From the NCBI GenBank assembly GCA_022451445.1, contig JAKUSY010000141.1, positions 1 to 7,545 on the forward strand: 7,545 nt of DNA, read 5' to 3'. This DNA is from Planctomycetota bacterium (GTDB taxonomy: Bacteria > Planctomycetota > UBA8108). The translations under genes and the position numbers were made by a program. Of the stretch, positions 1-6,565 are shown piece after piece (position 1 is the stretch's first letter; every line of letters starts with the position of its first letter). The notes beneath the pieces were generated by a model, which worked only from the letters and a program-made list of their open reading frames with translations, did not search any database and was not told where the DNA came from.

Positions 1-1995
1 GGCGAGGTCGATCGACTGGTAGGCATCTCCACCGCGGGAGATGAGACGCGCGCTCGAGCGCAGGTACATGTCCTGGGCAACAATATGGATAATTCCACCA
101 CCGCCGCCGCCGCCGGTACCGGGAGCGTAGAGCGCCTCTCCCTTGAAAGGATAATTGCCGAGGATACTTTCGTTGCGGTACGCACGGCTGATGTTGGCGC
201 TGGCTCCCCCACCGCCGCCGCCGGTACCACCCACCAGGGCCAGCCCGACCGGCTGTCCGGGAAGCGAAAGGCGCTGGTTCGTGAAGTTGACCAGGTCTCC
301 GCCCTGGCCGGCAAGTTGGCCCTCGAGGGCTCCGTTGCCCGGCAGGAGCTTGACCTCACCATCTCCACCCGCCCTCAGATTACCGCCGCCGCCGCCGCCG
401 CCGCCGGACTCGAAACAATCGAATCCACAGGTGCGCCCGACCAAGCTCGCGCCGCCGGTCGAACCATCGATGTTCGGGATTCCCGGCCGCGCAAACGGGG
501 GAAGCCTGTTGATGTTCACTATAAAGTTAGGGAGACCGGAGGCCTGCCCGCGAGTCACCTCGGTATTGGCCGCAGTGCGATTCTGGGGGTTCCCATCGCG
601 GTGCGTAACCATGCCGCCCGTTCCGCCGGAGCCTCCACCGGCGCCGGGAACGCCTCCCCGTCCGGACAGGGGCGTTTCCCCGCCCTCGGTAAAGCGAATC
701 GCTCCGCCGATGCCGCCGGAGGCATCGATCGAACCGGCAATCTCGGCGTAGTCTTTCACGGAGATGGTGAGCGGGTTGGGGCCGGTCGCTCTCAGGACGA
801 CATCTTCATCGATGATGAGCGCCGAGAGGTCCAGGAAGCCGGGGTTGAGATCCGACTCACGAGTCTCCTTGACGACATTCCCGAGCGGTGAACGCAGGGT
901 GCTGGTCTCCGTGTCGAAGGCCCAGACCGAGACAGGACGGCCGGTCGCCTCATCTATCATGATTTCGCCGGTATCGGGATCCAGGCTCTGAATAAAGCGA
1001 AGGTGAACGACTCCATCTCTTCCCCGGCCGAAGGTGGGCTCCTCGGGAGCCTCGATAAATCCTCCGTTCATCAGGACGGCAGGATCGCTGGCCGGCTCGA
1101 TGGTGCTCGGATAGATAAAGACCTCGGTATTACTGGAGTGAGAAGTCCTCGTTCCCTCCACAGCTCGGCTGAGACCGGTGAAGGTATTGGCGGTCTTGCC
1201 GCCGTAGCCGATGACCTCTTCTTCGATCTTCACGAACCCGGAGGACGGGAAGGCCTGTGTAGACTGCACGCGAATTGTCTGGTTGCGATTATTGGAGCCG
1301 CTCAAGGTCGAGGTGAGACGGGTAGACGCCTGCAGCGTCATACAGAAGGGGGTCCCACCGACCCCGCTCTCGAGACGAATAAAGCCGTCGCCTCCCTCTC
1401 CCGCTCCCCCGGTGCGGTTCTGCCCGTTGGAGGGACCGCCGCTTCCCGCCTCTCCACCCTGGACCTGCAGGCTGGCGCAGCTGGTGAGATCTACCGACCC
1501 GGTGGCACGCATGTGAATAGCTCCTCCACTGCCGCCGCCGCCAGCGCCGCCATTCGTCGTCCCGGCGGGAGCCTCTCCCGGAGGAACCCTGCCGGAGCCG
1601 CCGAGGCCACCGTTGGCCTGGACAGAACCTATAACGACCACGCTGCCGCGCGCCGTCAATCGAAAGGAGCCGCCCCCTCCTCCACCGCCGCCGCCGCCGG
1701 TCGCGGCGAATACCGCGCCCATCGAAACGCGGGAAAGACTGGCTCCCCCACCGCCGCCGCCGGCACCCGAGGTCAGGGGCGTGAGCAGGGCATTGCCGCG
1801 CACCACGCCGCCCCTGCCAACCCGGGGCGTGACAAAGTTAGCTATGTTGGTAGTTCCATAATCACCGTCCCCGCCACGCTCACGATGCCCTCCACCGCCG
1901 CCCGGGGCTCCGGCAAAGGTCGAGTTGCGCGCCGCGTCGGGATTGACGGCCGCGGGAGTCGAGCCACCGCTGCCGCCTCCGTTGGAGCCGGCCAT
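1..1995 (-). CDS. Gly-rich beta-helix-like continuation of the lipoprotein, cut by left edge
   Basis: Translating 2001 down to 1 in the same frame as the upstream lipoprotein gives 667 sense codons with no stop, so the true C-terminus lies outside the window. The chain alternates Gly runs of up to ten residues with short hydrophobic beta-like rungs such as SFRLTARGSVVVIGSV and GAIHMRATGSVDLTS, a pattern typical of large secreted repeat proteins. Bases about 1344-1086 encode a different module (TLQASTRLTSTLSG, then SGFVKIEEEVIGY, then TFTGLSRAVEGT), resembling a module found in phage and surface proteins where GEVI.Y and F.G..RG.NGT recur. If translated separately, it would start at ATG 1995, six bases after the TAA. 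No Shine-Dalgarno precedes that ATG and no signal peptide follows it. I therefore favour one interrupted gene over two genes, with termination-reinitiation as an alternative. No catalytic motif is seen. Confidence 0.72.
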   Translation of the reverse strand, partial: MAGSNGGGSGGSTPAAVNPDAARNSTFAGAPGGGGGHRERGGDGDYGTTNIANFVTPRVGRGGVVRGNALLTPLTSGAGGGGGGASLSRVSMGAVFAATGGGGGGGGGGSFRLTARGSVVVIGSVQANGGLGGSGRVPPGEAPAGTTNGGAGGGGSGGAIHMRATGSVDLTSCASLQVQGGEAGSGGPSNGQNRTGGAGEGGDGFIRLESGVGGTPFCMTLQASTRLTSTLSGSNNRNQTIRVQSTQAFPSSGFVKIEEEVIGYGGKTANTFTGLSRAVEGTRTSHSSNTEVFIYPSTIEPASDPAVLMNGGFIEAPEEPTFGRGRDGVVHLRFIQSLDPDTGEIMIDEATGRPVSVWAFDTETSTLRSPLGNVVKETRESDLNPGFLDLSALIIDEDVVLRATGPNPLTISVKDYAEIAGSIDASGGIGGAIRFTEGGETPLSGRGGVPGAGGGSGGTGGMVTHRDGNPQNRTAANTEVTRGQASGLPNFIVNINRLPPFARPGIPNIDGSTGGASLVGRTCGFDCFESGGGGGGGGNLRAGGDGEVKLLPGNGALEGQLAGQGGDLVNFTNQRLSLPGQPVGLALVGGTGGGGGGASANISRAYRNESILGNYPFKGEALYAPGTGGGGGGGIIHIVAQDMYLRSSARLISRGGDAYQSIDLA
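200..1763. repeat. Pair of identical 25-bp direct repeats (200-224 and 1739-1763)
   Basis: Both copies read CTGGCTCCCCCACCGCCGCC followed by GCCGG on the plus strand, and on the minus strand they encode a Gly-run-Ala-Ser block in the same frame. The offset is 1539 bases, a multiple of three, so recombination between the copies would remove 513 codons in frame. They may simply reflect shared codon use in homologous Gly-rich rungs. Confidence 0.7.
383..406. repeat. CCG trinucleotide tract (8 units)
   Basis: Eight consecutive CCG units on the plus strand encode a run of eight Gly (GGC plus one GGT) on the minus strand. Shorter tracts of the same kind lie near 99-116, 211-223, 1527-1541, 1682-1700 and 1750-1763, all inside the Gly-rich coding region. 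Slippage would change the length by whole codons. Confidence 0.75.
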
Positions 1996-2001
1996 GGCCG
2001 G

Positions 2002-2004
2002 TTA
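2002..2004 (-). other. In-frame TAA interrupting the Gly-rich lipoprotein frame
   Basis: The minus-strand context is ATG CTC TTG TAA CCG GCC ATG. The frame is open on both sides: 668 codons back to the lipoprotein start and 667 codons forward to the window edge. The stop falls inside a Gly-rich domain, after GGDGGDGALMQ and before GSNGGGSGGS, rather than at a domain boundary. Confidence 0.8.
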
Positions 2005-4008
2005 CAAGAGCATAACGGCCGCAGCCGAATCGTTGGCAAGCTGCATCAGGGCACCATCCCCTCCATCTCCACCGCCAGCGGTTCCCTGGCCGCCCTGGCC
2101 TCCCACAAGAGAGCCATCGGCGCCGGCGCCGCCGTTGAGGTCGAAAATCCCCATGACCGTAAAGACCGGATCGGTATCGGAGGCTGTATTGCCTCCACCG
2201 GAGCAGCGCATCACGACCGGCCTGTCGCCCTCTACAAAGACGTTGGTCTGGGGCGCGATATTGAAAGTGGCGAAGTGGAATTCATCGAACGCTTCACCGG
2301 GGTTGTCCACCGGGTTTCCATCAACCGTTCCATCATCGGTCAGCCGATAGCTGCTGGACTCCTCGATGATGACCGCGGGTTCGCCTTCGAGGGCGACGTT
2401 CCTCAGGAGAATGTGGAGGATGGAGAGACGATCAGTATCCATCACGTAGTACTGGCCCGTGATCGTGTCAGGATCGAGGAAATTCTCCGTCGGCTGGATC
2501 TCGAGGTATACCTGCGCAAGGCCCTGGCCGAACTGATAAACATCATTTGTATCCGTCTTGCCCTCGAGGAGCCCGGGGTTGTAAGGAGCTCCCCAGCTTG
2601 CATCGGTCTCGTTGGTGTCCAGGTTGGTGTCGGTGTCGAAGGACTCTACAATCTCGCTGGATCTCCAGGCTGGCACAGGATCTTCAGGACGATCCTCGAG
2701 CCAATAATAGATAAACGGCGCCGCCTCGAAGGCGTGGTTACTGAAGTCGCGATCACCTGCATCGGGCATGGGACGTACCCTGAAATGGACTGTCCAGAAT
2801 CTCTGGGGGGTGATGCCCGCCTCGACCGTTTCATTGAGATCCCTGAAGAGAGGGTCGCATTGGGCGTCCCAGACAAAGGTCCGCTGGAGTCCGCCGGAAG
2901 GCAGCAGACGCTGGCCGGGGTATTTGTGCTGGATGGTTCCACAGGTGATCTCGAATTTCCCGTCATTGTCGGGATCTTCATCTCGCGGTTTGGCGGGCTG
3001 CCATTCGAGCTCCCCCAGACTATTTTCAACGGCCCATTCAAACTCCATGGTGTAGGAGGCGTCAATCACCAGCTCGTAGCAGGTGTAATCGATCCGGACG
3101 GGTCCGGTCGCTATCCCGGTGGGTCCCCTCATCCCGTTGACAGCCGCCCCGATGACCTCGATCAGGTTCTCATTGGCCACAGGTATCTCTACCCTGTTGG
3201 AGAAGCCGGCGTTGCTCCTGGCCACGATTCCCAGGTTTTCACGCGCCAGGGCGAACGGGAAGGAAAAGTTGTTGTTTCCGTTGTTCCCGTCATTGAGAAC
3301 GAAAGAGAACGAATCGTATCCGGAGGAGACACTGCCGGGCGTGAAACCGCCGGTGTTCTGGTTTCTAATGAAGGTGCTCGAGGGCACGCGAACACTGTTG
3401 CCGCCACCATCATCGAGATCAAGGTAGTTCACGTCAGTGAGATTGATCCCGTAGAGATTTACCCTGCTGTTCTCCTGGAAACGGGACAGCAACGGCGTAT
3501 AGACCACGTATTCATCATCTTCATTAGCCCCGAGCGTGACGGCAAAGATGGCCGGGCAGGCGTCAAATCCGACCGCCCCGGCAGATAAGCCGTGACAGAG
3601 CAATTCGATGTTGCCGTTGGTCACCCCTGTCGGGACGATGACCTCGAGATAAGACTCTATAGTAGAGCTCTCGAGATCCACTCGGCGGTTGACCACGTCA
3701 AGTGGCATACCCTGGATAGCTCCATTCCCGGCGGAAAAGAGAATCTGGTGGTCATCCAACTCGTCAGAAAAGTTGAAGCCGTTGAGCCGGATGATGGTAC
3801 CGGGACAAAGCGGATCTTCCGCACTACCGGCCCCTATTCGCTCGTAATTGAGCAGAATACAGGCTGTGAGGTCGCCGAGTTCCGGCCCTTGTGGGTTGAA
3901 AAAATCATCCCCGCCACCAGCACGCGATTGGTCCCAGGAGAGATCGCACCCTCCTACAAAGACAGAGGCCCCCAATAGGGCAATGATGAAGAGGCTATTC
4001 CGATTCAT
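2002..4008 (-). CDS. Large multi-domain surface lipoprotein, N-terminal part up to an in-frame TAA
   Basis: The start at 4008 gives a clear lipoprotein signal: basic MNRN, a hydrophobic stretch at residues 5-18, then lipobox VGGC with Cys21 as the lipidation site and Asp at +2. An AAGGAG lies 12 bases upstream. An earlier in-frame ATG at 4056 only adds a non-signal extension. Residues about 66-140 look like an IPT/TIG fold (PGTIIRLNGFNF, then VIVPTGVTNGNIEL). Residues 165-280 look like another beta-sandwich. Residues 300-415 resemble an Ig-like module seen in such proteins (VRIDYTCYEL, then LEWQPAKP, then RTFVWDAQCD). A calcium-type loop DPDNDG sits at 345-350, and a VESFDTDTNLD segment at about 454. 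From residue about 622 the chain turns Gly-rich and stops after 668 residues, although the same frame stays open beyond the stop. Several Cys suggest disulfides outside the cytoplasm. An adhesin, stalk or envelope structural role is inference. Domain calls are by eye. Confidence 0.85.
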   Translation of the reverse strand: MNRNSLFIIALLGASVFVGGCDLSWDQSRAGGGDDFFNPQGPELGDLTACILLNYERIGAGSAEDPLCPGTIIRLNGFNFSDELDDHQILFSAGNGAIQGMPLDVVNRRVDLESSTIESYLEVIVPTGVTNGNIELLCHGLSAGAVGFDACPAIFAVTLGANEDDEYVVYTPLLSRFQENSRVNLYGINLTDVNYLDLDDGGGNSVRVPSSTFIRNQNTGGFTPGSVSSGYDSFSFVLNDGNNGNNNFSFPFALARENLGIVARSNAGFSNRVEIPVANENLIEVIGAAVNGMRGPTGIATGPVRIDYTCYELVIDASYTMEFEWAVENSLGELEWQPAKPRDEDPDNDGKFEITCGTIQHKYPGQRLLPSGGLQRTFVWDAQCDPLFRDLNETVEAGITPQRFWTVHFRVRPMPDAGDRDFSNHAFEAAPFIYYWLEDRPEDPVPAWRSSEIVESFDTDTNLDTNETDASWGAPYNPGLLEGKTDTNDVYQFGQGLAQVYLEIQPTENFLDPDTITGQYYVMDTDRLSILHILLRNVALEGEPAVIIEESSSYRLTDDGTVDGNPVDNPGEAFDEFHFATFNIAPQTNVFVEGDRPVVMRCSGGGNTASDTDPVFTVMGIFDLNGGAGADGSLVGGQGGQGTAGGGDGGDGALMQLANDSAAAVMLL

Positions 4009-4020
4009 GGACACCCCAGA

Positions 4021-4026
4021 CTCCTT
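4021..4026 (-). promoter_or_regulatory. Shine-Dalgarno AAGGAG of the lipoprotein gene
   Basis: AAGGAG on the minus strand lies 12 bases upstream of the ATG at 4008. The spacing is longer than ideal, but it supports this start because the ATG opens directly into the lipoprotein signal sequence. Confidence 0.5.
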
Positions 4027-4035
4027 TTCAGATAC

Positions 4036-4054
4036 CTGCCGGCAGTAAACTGCC
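4036..4054. repeat. Nested inverted repeats in the lipoprotein 5' leader
   Basis: The arms CTGCC (4036-4040), GGCAG (4041-4045) and CTGCC (4050-4054) allow two mutually exclusive pairings: a hairpin with loop TAAA (4041-4054), or the perfect 10-bp palindrome at 4036-4045. They sit about 10 bases upstream of the Shine-Dalgarno sequence, in the likely leader or promoter of the minus-strand gene. This could be an operator or an RNA hairpin; function is unknown. Confidence 0.4.
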
Positions 4055-4224
4055 ATTTCTTACTAACTAATAAACTCACAACTCCACCGCTGTTTCCGAT
4101 TCCTGAAAAAGAACTCAGGCTTTCCATTAAGAAAGCGACTGAGAGAAACTCATCCCTTCCAGGCCTTCGAAATATCTTCCCATTCAAAACCCGCCAGTCC
4201 GGTGGAACAGGCAAATTCCAGGCG

Positions 4225-4267
4225 ACAGTCAGATGTATCGTCTGCAACTGTTTCCATAAACAGTCAG
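4225..4267. repeat. Tandem hairpins flanked by ACAGTCAG direct repeats
   Basis: ACAGTCAG occurs at 4225-4232 and again at 4260-4267, 35 bases apart. Between and overlapping them are two hairpins: 4230-4244 (CAGATG/CGTCTG with one G-T pair, loop TAT) and 4247-4264 (perfect 7-bp stem ACTGTTT/AAACAGT, loop CCAT). No T-run follows on the plus strand, so an intrinsic terminator is unlikely. A protein-binding site or a structured leader are options. Confidence 0.4.
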
Positions 4268-4387
4268 GAAGGAAATGTCTATTTCAAACATATGCCGGTA
4301 CGCGCCGAAGACCCCGTTTCCGAGCGACATTAGAGGGCTCACAAAACCGGATCACATACCGAATTAGCGATGTTAACTCTCTGCTAT

Positions 4388-4401
4388 GGGTTTTAAAACC
4401 C
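4388..4401. repeat. 14-bp perfect palindrome GGGTTTTAAAACCC
   Basis: A perfect palindrome with an AT core lies in the divergent intergenic region, followed by CCCTTTTCTT on the plus strand. It could be an operator for a dimeric regulator or a weak hairpin; the sequence alone does not decide. Confidence 0.4.
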
Positions 4402-4608
4402 CCTTTTCTTCAGAAAGACGGGAAGCTGCAAAAGACTCTCACAACAATAACTCCGACTCCTGGAAAACATCCCTGATATCAATCAGTCTCGCGGTTTTCT
4501 GACTGGCTGAATTCCTTCAGAACAATCCATAAGGATACGCACCCTATATATCGCAATTGTCGTTCCGCCACCCGTATTTCAGGCAATCTTCTACTAACCA
4601 GTATAACC

Positions 4609-4792
4609 TAAGGAGTTTATGGGAAGCACAATCAGCTCATTACAGGCCCTCGATTGCAAAGGTCACAAACAAGTGTGTCCATTTCGTCCCACCTGCCCAG
4701 GAAATGTACAGGGATCATCCGCCGCGAGGAGCCTGCCGTTGCCGATCCGTAAATATGGGCAGAGGTGTAACATATGGCTTACAATGCAATAG
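4609..4792 (+). other. Doubtful 57-codon ORF with strong Shine-Dalgarno (ORF 4619-4792)
   Basis: TAAGGAG at 4609-4615 is a full anti-Shine-Dalgarno match but lies only three bases before ATG 4619. The ORF encodes MGSTISSLQALDCKGHKQVC and continues to a TAG at 4790-4792, with four Cys at residues 13, 20, 26 and 50. It has no signal peptide, membrane helix or family I recognise. Its third codon positions are less GC-biased than those of the nearby genes, which argues against coding. It is in the same frame as the downstream toroid gene, with no further stop between them. It may be a leader peptide, a tiny Cys-rich protein, or chance. Confidence 0.25.
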
Positions 4793-4849
4793 AAGTCTGC
4801 TCGGGATTGGTTTTCAACAAACAGCAATTCACCAGCTCCCCCTCCGAAG

Positions 4850-6532
4850 ATGTTCCGCAGTTTCAAAATTCTCTTCGAACGCGAACGTGAGTTTTTCGCT
4901 CGCCTTCGCTCCTCCCTGAAAAGGAGCAGGCGGACTCACGGGCATTCTCGCAGACGCTCTACGAGGCGAACCGCGTTTCCCGATCCGGCACCGGTCCAGC
5001 AAATCACCTTCCGCCGCAGGTATCCGCGGTTCACCAACCTGTGGGCCATCGGCATCTCCATACTCTTCCATCTCACCATCGGCCTGCTGATCATCACGCG
5101 GCTTTTTGAGAAACCAACCCCGCCTCCACAAAAAGAATTCATCGTCTCAATACGTCTCGCTCCAAAGAAGCTGCCGCCGCGGAAAAAACCTGGCGAGATC
5201 GACAAGCCCAGGCCTGTAGAGAAAAAAAACGAACCGGAAAAGAAAGCAAAAGAGGTCGTAAAAAAACCTGTCCGGAAGCCCCCTCCCGTCAAGGAGATCG
5301 CGAAGGTAGAGGAAAAAAAACCTGCCAAGAGGAGCAAACCGGACACCCGGAGCCTGCGACAATTCAGGAAAGCCCCGCCGCTTGGCCTCGGCGCCTCCCC
5401 GCCGGGCCTCGCTGGAAGCTCGAAAATCGGCAGCGGAGCGCTCGGCTCCCGCGGCCGCGATGCCAAGCTCGTCGCGCTGCAGCGCTATGGTGGCAACGGG
5501 CGCACGGCAAACGCCGGCGACATGGGACTTCGATGGCTCGCAGCTCACCAGGACTCCGATGGCGGCTGGGATGCGAAGGACTACCAGCGTCACTGCCGCC
5601 ACCATCGACCCTGCAAGGGCCAGGGACTGGTGGAGTTTGACACGGGAGCTGCAGCGCTTGCGACACTCGCCTTTCTCGGTTCAGGGCACTCACCCAATAA
5701 GGAAGGCCCCTACCGGCGACACGTGACCAAGGCCCTGCAGAACCTGATCAATTCCCAGAGCGGGATCGGCAGCTTTGAGCCCCAGGGCGACAAATACCTC
5801 TACAACCACGCTCTCTCGACACTGGCGATAGCCGAGGCCTACGCCATGACCCGCGACCCCTTCTACAAAGACAGTCTCGAGAGTGCGCTCAAATACTCCT
5901 TTGCCTCCCAGCAGCTCGGTGGCGGCTGGGATTACTCGTCCAGGAAAACGGGGCGCAACGACCTCTCGATCACGGGCTGGCAGGTCATGGCTCTTCGCGC
6001 GGCCGAAAAGGCCGGGATCCCCATCCCCGCGAAAATCCGCCAGAACATCAGCCACTTCATCAACCGCGTATTCACCCCCAGCGGATACGGAATCTACGCC
6101 AACCTCGCCCCGGAAGCCGGCCGCAAGGGAGCCAACATGGTAGCCGTCGTCCTCCTGGCCCATCTCTACAGCGGAGGAATCTCCTCGGACTCGAGGGCCA
6201 GGGCCGCCATCCGCCACCTCGTCCAGGGGAACCCTCCCGAAGCGAAGGGTTTGCTGCGCTGGGAGTTGACCTACCAGTCCTACTATTACTGGTATGCGGC
6301 CACACTCGCCCTCTTCAATATAGGCGGCAAAACGTGGGAAGCCTGGAATACCCTGCTGCAACAAACACTCCTGCCCCTGCAGAGCCGCGAAGCCCACAGA
6401 GCCGGCAGCTGGGACCCCGAGCCCAATTGGGTCGGCCGAAGCGGCGGACGTGTTTATTCCACCGCGATCAACATACTTACCCTCGAGGTCTACTATCGCT
6501 ACCGGCCGGTCTTCACATCGCGCAAATCATAG
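4850..6532 (+). CDS. Membrane-anchored terpenoid-cyclase-like toroid protein with TonB-like linker
   Basis: The 560-residue product has a very basic cytoplasmic tail (1-62, Arg clusters), one membrane helix at about 63-83, a Lys/Pro-rich linker at about 88-165 resembling the TonB periplasmic stalk (FIVSIRLAPKKLPP opens it), then an alpha/alpha toroid at about 220-553 of the squalene-cyclase/prenyltransferase repeat type. QW-like repeats appear as HQDSDGGWD (233-241), GGGWD (357-361) and GSWDP (519-523). Other landmarks are C249 and C255, DTGAAALATLAFLG, YNHALSTLAIAEAYAM and the C-terminal GRVYSTAINILTLEVYYRY. There is no DXDD catalytic motif of squalene-hopene cyclases and no TonB C-terminal domain. 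A binding, scaffold or envelope role therefore seems likelier than cyclization. The family resembles uncharacterised proteins common in Planctomycetota, from memory. ATG 4850 is the only upstream Met in frame after the TAG at 4790, though it lacks a clear Shine-Dalgarno. Confidence 0.85.
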   Translation: MFRSFKILFEREREFFARLRSSLKRSRRTHGHSRRRSTRRTAFPDPAPVQQITFRRRYPRFTNLWAIGISILFHLTIGLLIITRLFEKPTPPPQKEFIVSIRLAPKKLPPRKKPGEIDKPRPVEKKNEPEKKAKEVVKKPVRKPPPVKEIAKVEEKKPAKRSKPDTRSLRQFRKAPPLGLGASPPGLAGSSKIGSGALGSRGRDAKLVALQRYGGNGRTANAGDMGLRWLAAHQDSDGGWDAKDYQRHCRHHRPCKGQGLVEFDTGAAALATLAFLGSGHSPNKEGPYRRHVTKALQNLINSQSGIGSFEPQGDKYLYNHALSTLAIAEAYAMTRDPFYKDSLESALKYSFASQQLGGGWDYSSRKTGRNDLSITGWQVMALRAAEKAGIPIPAKIRQNISHFINRVFTPSGYGIYANLAPEAGRKGANMVAVVLLAHLYSGGISSDSRARAAIRHLVQGNPPEAKGLLRWELTYQSYYYWYAATLALFNIGGKTWEAWNTLLQQTLLPLQSREAHRAGSWDPEPNWVGRSGGRVYSTAINILTLEVYYRYRPVFTSRKS

Positions 6533-6565
6533 GTGGAGCGCCCCGCAGGGGCTCAACAGGATCGT

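Larger units (their letters stand above)
4055..4849. other. AT-richer divergent intergenic region
   Basis: This stretch separates the minus-strand lipoprotein from the plus-strand toroid gene and should hold both promoters. It is visibly richer in A/T than the flanking genes. ORFs here (minus 4005-4247, plus 4557-4919) have no recognisable product and unconvincing composition. Besides the sites listed separately, there is a 5-bp-stem hairpin at 4102-4119 and a TATATA at 4545-4550 without a good -35. I see no tRNA, rRNA, CRISPR or insertion sequence. Confidence 0.6.

Noticed and set aside
99..410. CCG tracts as a CRISPR or satellite array
   Set aside because: The units are codons for Gly runs, with no regular repeat-spacer structure.
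2002..2004. Alternative genetic code explaining the in-frame TAA
   Set aside because: TAG and TGA also end genes here, and reassignment of TAA alone is not supported by anything else in the window.
1003..3588. 861-codon plus-strand ORF, and the plus-strand ORF at 85-891
   Set aside because: They lie wholly antisense to the lipoprotein frame, which has a lipobox and recognisable domains. The plus-strand products are Ala/Arg/Gly-rich with no domain, and arise because GGC-rich codons seldom create stops on the other strand.
4005..4247. 80-codon minus-strand ORF upstream of the lipoprotein
   Set aside because: It overlaps the lipoprotein start and leader hairpins, and its product shows no domain or coding-like composition.
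4542..4620. TATATA (4545) and TATAAC (4602) as sigma-70 promoters
   Set aside because: No acceptable -35 element at 16-18 bases upstream of either; too weak to call.
4557..4919. 120-codon plus-strand ORF with a TTG start
   Set aside because: It overlaps the toroid start in another frame, has no family resemblance and no good ribosome site.
5690..6397. 235-codon minus-strand ORF
   Set aside because: It is antisense to the conserved toroid domain; a shadow.
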